A stretch of DNA of 10,869 bases, from the NCBI GenBank assembly GCA_030693105.1, contig JAUYBK010000152.1:1-10869 (forward strand), written 5' to 3'. The DNA is from Methanobacteriaceae archaeon (GTDB lineage Archaea > Methanobacteriota > Methanobacteria > Methanobacteriales > Methanobacteriaceae). The notes beneath the pieces are model-generated. The model searched no databases. It was not told the DNA's origin and was given only the letters and a program-made list of their open reading frames with translations. Positions 6,721 to 10,869 of the stretch are shown piece after piece. Position 1 is the stretch's first letter, and each line of letters starts with the position of its first letter. The translations under genes and the position numbers were made by a program.

Positions 6721-9465
6721 ATGGCAATAAATAAACTAACTCCGGAAGAGGTTTATGAAAAATTAAAGTCTTCTAAGACTGGTTTGTCCTTAGAAGAAGC
6801 TAAAAAAAGACTAGAAGAATACGGGCCTAACCAGATCGAAGAAGTCAAGCAGAAATCTATAATATTCAAGTTTCTGGCTAATTTATATCAACTGCTGGCT
6901 CTGCTCTTGTGGGCAGCCAGTATTCTTGCTTTTTTAAGTGGTAGCCCCCAGTTAGGAGCAGCTATTATCGCTGTAATTATTATCAACGCGGTTTTTAGTT
7001 TCTGGCAGGAGTTCCAGGCCGAAAAGGCCATCGAGGCCTTGAAAAAAATCCTGCCCTCTCAGGCCAAGGTCATCCGGGACGGAGAGAAAAAAGAGATACT
7101 GACTGCGGAGCTGGTCCCCGGAGATCTGCTGGTCTTAGAAGAAGGGGACAACATCTCGGCCGACGCCCGTTTAGTGGAAGCCTACCAAATGAAGGTGGAC
7201 AGCTCCACTCTTACCGGTGAGTCCAAGGCCGTGCGTAAAATCGCCGAGAAGATAGATAGTGACCATCCTCTGGTGGAAATGGCCAACATAGTCTTTGCCG
7301 GTACCAGTATGGCCTCTGGTTCTGGTAAAGCAGTGGTGTTCGCCACCGGTGCCCACACCGAGTTCAACCAGATCGCCGCCCTTACCCAGGAAGTCAAAGA
7401 GGAACCCAGCCCCCTTCAGGAGCAGCTTAACCGGGTGACCCGAATTATAGCCGTTATTGCCATTTTAATTGGATTGATCCTCTTTTTCGTAAACATCTCC
7501 CTGGTGAAGCTCCCTCTATCTTTAGCGTTCATCTTCGCCATCGGCTTAACAGTAGCTAACGTGCCAGAGGGACTTCTCCCTACAGTTACTCTTTCTCTAG
7601 CAGCTTCGGTCCAGAAGATGGCCCAGCAAAACGCGATTATCAAGCGTTTGGCCAGTGTGGAGACCCTGGGGTCCACCAATATCATTTGCACCGATAAAAC
7701 CGGCACCCTCACCAAAAACCAGATGACTGTGCGTAAGGTCTGGATACCCCACGAACTGGTGGAGGTTACGGGCGCCGGTTACGAACCTGAAGGTCAGTTC
7801 CTGCGCGACGGAGAAGAAGTTGGTCCTGATGAAATAAGGGAAATAAAACTCCTAATGAGGGCGGCTTCGTTCTGCAACGATTCCAAACTGGTACCATCCC
7901 CCCAAGAAGGAAAAAAATGGAAGATAATTGGGGATCCAACCGAAGCCGCCCTTTTGGTCGCCGCCGAGAAGATTGGTTTTAATTGGGAAAAAGAAATGGA
8001 AGAAATCCCCCGGGTATTAGAGTTGCCATTTGATTCCCAACGTAAGTCCATGAGTTCCATTCATCAGAAACCAGATAAGAGAGTAGCCTATGTAAAAGGA
8101 GCTCCCAAGAAGATCATAAATTTGTCCACCCATATTTCCGTAGACGGCAAACCTCAACCCCTCAGTGAAGAAGAAAAAAAGGAGATTTTCAAAATCCACG
8201 ATGAACTAGCGACTGATGGACTTCGTATACTAGCTATGGCCTACCGAAACCTGCCCGATGACTTGACAGAGTACACGCCCGAGGCGGTAGAAACAGATTT
8301 AACCCTGGTGGGGATGACGGCCATGCAGGACCCCCCTCGCCCCGAGGTTAAGGGTGCTGTGGAGGATTGCTATCAGGCGGGTATTCGCATAATCATGATT
8401 ACCGGCGACTACGGCCTCACTGCCCACGCTATAGCCCAAGAAGTGGGAATAGTGGATGAAAATCCATGTCAGATCATTAAGGGTAAAGTTCTTAGCCAGA
8501 TGAGTGACGAGGAGGTTAAATCCATCCTCATGTCAGAGAGTAACGTTATTTTTGCCCGGGCCATTCCCGAACATAAGATGCGCATTGCCTCTCTACTGGA
8601 GGAAGAGGACGAAATCGTGGCCATGACCGGCGACGGGGTTAATGATGCCCCTGCCCTTCGTAAAGCAGATATTGGAGTTTCTATGGGTATAACCGGGACT
8701 GATGTGGCTAAAGAAGCTTCAGACATGATTTTAACTGACGATAACTTTGCCACCATTGTCTTGGCCATTAAAGAGGGGCGGACTATCTACGAGAACATCC
8801 GCAAGTTCATTACCTACATCTTCGCCCACCAAACTGCCGAAATAATTCCCTTCGCCCTGATGGTTCTATTTGGCGTTCCCCTACCCATCACAGTAATGCA
8901 GATCCTGGCCATTGACCTGGGTACTGACACCGTCCCGGCCCTGGCACTGGGAGTGGGTCCTTCCGAGTCAGACGTTATGAAACGCCCCCCTCGCCCCCGT
9001 GAAGAGAGTCTTTTAAACCGAGGAGTTGTTTTAAGGGGCTATGTCTTTCTGGGAATAATAGAAGCTTTTCTGGTCATGTCCGGCTACTTCTGGGTGTTAT
9101 TTAGTGGGGGCTGGCAGTGGGGGCAGCAACTGTCCTTCACCGACCCATTGTACCTCCAGGCCACCACCATGGTTTTTGCGGGAATAGTAATGGCCCAGAT
9201 GGGGAACCTTCTAGGCTGTCAAACCATCCGCACCTCCACTTTCGAGGTGGGGGTGTTTAAAAACAAGTGGATATTGAGGGGAATAGCTTTCTCCGTAACA
9301 GTGCTGTTAGCAATTATATATTTACCCCCCTTACAGGGCATATTCAACACCACCCCCCTGGGAATTAGAGAATGGATCGTTCTACTGTCATTTGTACCCA
9401 TAATGTTCCTGGCAGAGGAGTTACGCAAATTTTTGGTTAGGAGGAGAATCCAGGCCGAAATTTAA
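6721..9465 (+). CDS. P-type cation-transporting ATPase, type II, Na,K-ATPase-like
   Basis: A 914-residue membrane pump that moves cations using ATP through an aspartyl-phosphate intermediate. Domain order: N-terminal cation-ATPase domain (about 5-75), M1-M2 (47-95), actuator domain with TGES (165-168), M3-M4, phosphorylation site DKTGT (D325-T329), nucleotide-binding KGAP (459-462), TGDYG (561-565), hinge TGDGVNDAP (636-644), then M5-M10. Compared from memory with Na,K-ATPase numbering, M4 has PEGLL (E283, equal to E327), M5 has E707 (equal to E779) and M6 has D732 and D736 (equal to D804 and D808) in IDLGTDTVPAL; the position of N776 is Q704. These fit the Na,K/H,K-like subgroup better than SERCA-type Ca2+ pumps, whose M4 usually reads PEGLP. 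The substrate, Na+, K+, H+ or Ca2+, is not proven. No beta subunit is visible. It lies two genes upstream of a K+ channel. Confidence 0.9.
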   Translation: MAINKLTPEEVYEKLKSSKTGLSLEEAKKRLEEYGPNQIEEVKQKSIIFKFLANLYQLLALLLWAASILAFLSGSPQLGAAIIAVIIINAVFSFWQEFQAEKAIEALKKILPSQAKVIRDGEKKEILTAELVPGDLLVLEEGDNISADARLVEAYQMKVDSSTLTGESKAVRKIAEKIDSDHPLVEMANIVFAGTSMASGSGKAVVFATGAHTEFNQIAALTQEVKEEPSPLQEQLNRVTRIIAVIAILIGLILFFVNISLVKLPLSLAFIFAIGLTVANVPEGLLPTVTLSLAASVQKMAQQNAIIKRLASVETLGSTNIICTDKTGTLTKNQMTVRKVWIPHELVEVTGAGYEPEGQFLRDGEEVGPDEIREIKLLMRAASFCNDSKLVPSPQEGKKWKIIGDPTEAALLVAAEKIGFNWEKEMEEIPRVLELPFDSQRKSMSSIHQKPDKRVAYVKGAPKKIINLSTHISVDGKPQPLSEEEKKEIFKIHDELATDGLRILAMAYRNLPDDLTEYTPEAVETDLTLVGMTAMQDPPRPEVKGAVEDCYQAGIRIIMITGDYGLTAHAIAQEVGIVDENPCQIIKGKVLSQMSDEEVKSILMSESNVIFARAIPEHKMRIASLLEEEDEIVAMTGDGVNDAPALRKADIGVSMGITGTDVAKEASDMILTDDNFATIVLAIKEGRTIYENIRKFITYIFAHQTAEIIPFALMVLFGVPLPITVMQILAIDLGTDTVPALALGVGPSESDVMKRPPRPREESLLNRGVVLRGYVFLGIIEAFLVMSGYFWVLFSGGWQWGQQLSFTDPLYLQATTMVFAGIVMAQMGNLLGCQTIRTSTFEVGVFKNKWILRGIAFSVTVLLAIIYLPPLQGIFNTTPLGIREWIVLLSFVPIMFLAEELRKFLVRRRIQAEI

Positions 9466-9530
9466 TCATATATGCTTATTTTATACCCCTAAAATCTTAA
9501 TATCCTGCCTGAGTTAACACTAAAAGAATA

Positions 9531-9540
9531 TTAATATAAG
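9531..9540 (+). promoter_or_regulatory. Candidate TATA box for the small protein-mthK unit
   Basis: TTAATATAAG, preceded by the purine-rich AAAAGAATA. It would place the transcription start near 9560-9566, so that the transcript would begin at the leader inverted repeat. It is the best candidate, not a certain one, in an AT-rich spacer. Confidence 0.35.
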
Positions 9541-9563
9541 AATTCACACTTCACTTAAATGAT

Positions 9564-9594
9564 CATGGGGACTTTAGAATTTTCAATTCCCATG
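9564..9594 (+). repeat. Leader inverted repeat before the small membrane-protein gene
   Basis: CATGGGGA (9564-9571) pairs with TTCCCATG (9587-9594) with one G-U pair. An alternative fold adds GAATT/AATTC (inside the loop) stacked on CATGG/CCATG with an eight-base bulge. The right arm ends four bases before GGAGG at 9599, so in RNA the hairpin would sit directly beside the ribosome-binding site. As DNA it could be a protein-binding site. Confidence 0.45.
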
Positions 9595-9610
9595 AAATGG
9601 AGGATTTTAA

Positions 9611-9949
9611 ATGAGGTTTAAACCAGCGTTTATAATATTGATAGTATCCGTGTTCTTTATAACGTCCGCTAGTTGGGCAGCAGTGCCTGTAGATGAACAA
9701 TTAAAGTCCGGAATAAGTTCTTAAACTCCTGCAGCTCTGGAACCATTAGTAAAAGGAAGTAGTGGTGGAAGTAGGAGCAGTAGCTCCAGTTCATCTTCAA
9801 AGACTAACGTAAAAACCGACAGTGATGACAATAATGCCAACAGCACCAATGATGGTAGTGGAAGCTCCTGGTGGACTATAATCCTAGTACTGGTATTCGT
9901 GGGAGTCATCGCCTTGGTGGTTATCTGGTACCTTTTCCTCCGAAAATAA
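9611..9949 (+). pseudogene. Small signal-peptide/single-helix membrane protein interrupted by an in-frame TAA
   Basis: I do not recognise a family. The 113-codon frame from ATG 9611 has one TAA at codon 38 (9722-9724) and otherwise runs to TAA 9947-9949. Its start has GGAGG seven bases upstream. The N-terminus is a signal peptide (charged MRFK, hydrophobic core FIILIVSVFFI, likely cleavage after the Ala in SASWA). After the stop come about 35 residues rich in Ser, Asn and Asp, with a run of seven to eight serines, then a C-terminal helix (WWTIILVLVFVGVIALVVIWYLFL) and a basic RK end. This is the layout of a type I single-pass protein with a short flexible external part. That the signal and the anchor are in one frame across the stop argues for one original gene. 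With the stop, only a 37-residue peptide is made; the rest has no good start. It lies 14 bases before mthK, so is probably in its operon. Confidence 0.6.
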
Positions 9950-9963
9950 TTGGAGATGGCTAA

Positions 9964-10869
9964 ATGTCATTCGTCTTGTTCCGGATATTGAGGAAGGGAA
10001 CTCCAGCGTTAGCCAAACAACGACTTACCAGAATATTCTTTCTGTTAATGGGAGTAATTGCGTATGGAACCATTGGCTTTCACCTAATAGAGGGACAAAC
10101 TTGGACCGTTTCTTTTTACTGGACCTTTGTCACCATCGGAACAGTGGGATATGGTGATTACAGTCCGGAAACTGCCCTGGGGATGTATTTCACCATTTCA
10201 CTTATCTTGTTGGGTATAGGTACCTTTGCACTGGCAGTGGAGTCTCTGGTTGATTTAATCTTTAAAAGGCAGCAGATGAAAATAATGGGGCTGATTAACG
10301 TGGAAAGATCAAAACACGTAGTAATATGTGGCTGGACAGAAAGTACAGTCGAATGCATAAAGGAAATAGGAAAAAATCACGAAATCTTCGTTCTGGACGA
10401 TAACGAGGAAGTGAGGAAAAATGCACTCAAAAACGGTGCCAACTTTGTTCATGGAGATCCTACCCGAATTAAGGATCTGGAAAAGGCTAATGTGAAAGGT
10501 GCCCAGGCAGTGATTGTTGACACGGAATCAGACTCTAAAACTATACACTGCATTTTAGGAATCCGTAGAATAGATCAAAATGTGCGTGTTATAGCTGAAG
10601 CTCAAAGATATGAGAATATCGAGCAAATTAAGTTGGCTGGCGCCAGTCAAGTCATTTCACCATTTGTAATCTCCGGCAGACTGATGTACAAGAGTATTGA
10701 CGACGGTTACGAGGCCATGTTCGTCCAAGAAGTGTTGGCTGAACATAAAAACCGGGAAATGCGCGAGGTCAGAGTAACCCCTAAAAGCGTTTTCGACGGT
10801 AAAACCATAGAAGAAGCAGACATTCACCATAAGACCGGAGTGGTCATGGTGGGTATTGGTAAAAAAGGA
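9964..10869 (+). CDS. mthK: MthK-like ligand-gated potassium channel (C-terminus beyond the window)
   Basis: Two-helix K+ channel with a cytoplasmic RCK domain; in MthK, Ca2+ binding to the RCK gating ring opens the pore. The 302 visible codons give: M1 (about 23-41), the pore helix and selectivity filter TVGYGD (60-65) in TFVTIGTVGYGDYSP, the pore-lining M2 (about 73-95), a linker KRQQMKIMG, then the RCK Rossmann fold starting HVVICGW (118-124) with HGDPTR and VISPFVISGRLMYKSIDDGY downstream. It follows my recollection of MthK almost throughout; about 35-40 residues are missing at the end. The Ca2+-site ligands D184 and E210 of MthK match D186 and E212 here, but the E212 position is Q214. 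M108 matches the internal start that yields the free RCK subunit in MthK. GGAG lies eight bases before the ATG, inside the gap after the small membrane-protein gene. Confidence 0.94.
   Translation, partial: MSFVLFRILRKGTPALAKQRLTRIFFLLMGVIAYGTIGFHLIEGQTWTVSFYWTFVTIGTVGYGDYSPETALGMYFTISLILLGIGTFALAVESLVDLIFKRQQMKIMGLINVERSKHVVICGWTESTVECIKEIGKNHEIFVLDDNEEVRKNALKNGANFVHGDPTRIKDLEKANVKGAQAVIVDTESDSKTIHCILGIRRIDQNVRVIAEAQRYENIEQIKLAGASQVISPFVISGRLMYKSIDDGYEAMFVQEVLAEHKNREMREVRVTPKSVFDGKTIEEADIHHKTGVVMVGIGKKG

Larger units (their letters stand above)
9466..9610. other. Spacer with promoter elements before the small membrane-protein gene
   Basis: This 145-base AT-rich spacer holds no ORF or tRNA. 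It starts with T-rich sequence that may end ATPase transcription. It contains a TATA-like TTAATATAAG (9531-9540), an inverted repeat (9564-9594) and a strong ribosome-binding site GGAGG (9599-9603). Confidence 0.5.

Noticed and set aside
9721..9909. Minus-strand ORF of 62 codons opposite the Ser-rich protein
   Set aside because: Its leucine-rich run is the antisense of serine codons; it has no ribosome-binding site, and the plus-strand frame has a signal peptide and helix in order.
1..10869. Mobile element, CRISPR array, defence or phage genes
   Set aside because: No transposase, integrase, regularly spaced repeats or terminal inverted repeats were seen; the genes are core functions with uniform base use.

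Overview
The window reads as core chromosome of a methanogenic archaeon, most likely of the order Methanobacteriales (Methanobacterium or a relative). Signs are an archaeal-type leucyl-tRNA synthetase, a Get3/ArsA ATPase with a methionine-rich segment, stand-alone CbiE of cobamide synthesis, an archaeal YchF/OBG-type GTPase with a TGS domain, and a potassium channel that closely follows MthK of Methanothermobacter (recalled, not searched). Start sites carry GGAGG or GGTGA ribosome-binding sites, and intergenic regions are AT-rich with archaeal TATA-like boxes. I see no mobile element, CRISPR array, tRNA or rRNA gene.

Layout. Positions 1-3029 hold a leftward cluster in transcription order nadE, cutA, leuS; leuS leaves the window at its KMSKS-loop position. 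A 274-base divergent spacer (3030-3303) follows, with a palindrome that may regulate nadE. Then come rightward get3 (3304-4287) and a small cupin gene (4337-4702) broken by an in-frame TAA. Leftward cbiE (4716-5339) meets the cupin gene tail to tail over a small hairpin. A second divergent spacer (5340-5453) with a nearly symmetrical TATA element separates cbiE from a rightward run: the GTPase (5454-6641), a Na,K-ATPase-like P-type pump (6721-9465), a small exported membrane protein broken by another in-frame TAA (9611-9949), and the MthK-like channel (9964 to the edge).

How the genes work together. The left part is housekeeping: tRNA charging, NAD synthesis, a CutA1 protein, tail-anchored protein targeting and cobamide synthesis. 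The right part is an ion-homeostasis group: an ATP-driven cation pump whose membrane residues match the Na,K-ATPase type, a small signal-peptide plus single-helix protein, and a ligand-gated K+ channel 14 bases downstream of it.

The most notable points are the two genes each interrupted by one in-frame UAA, a change in a presumed Ca2+ ligand of the channel, and the undescribed small membrane protein directly ahead of the channel.
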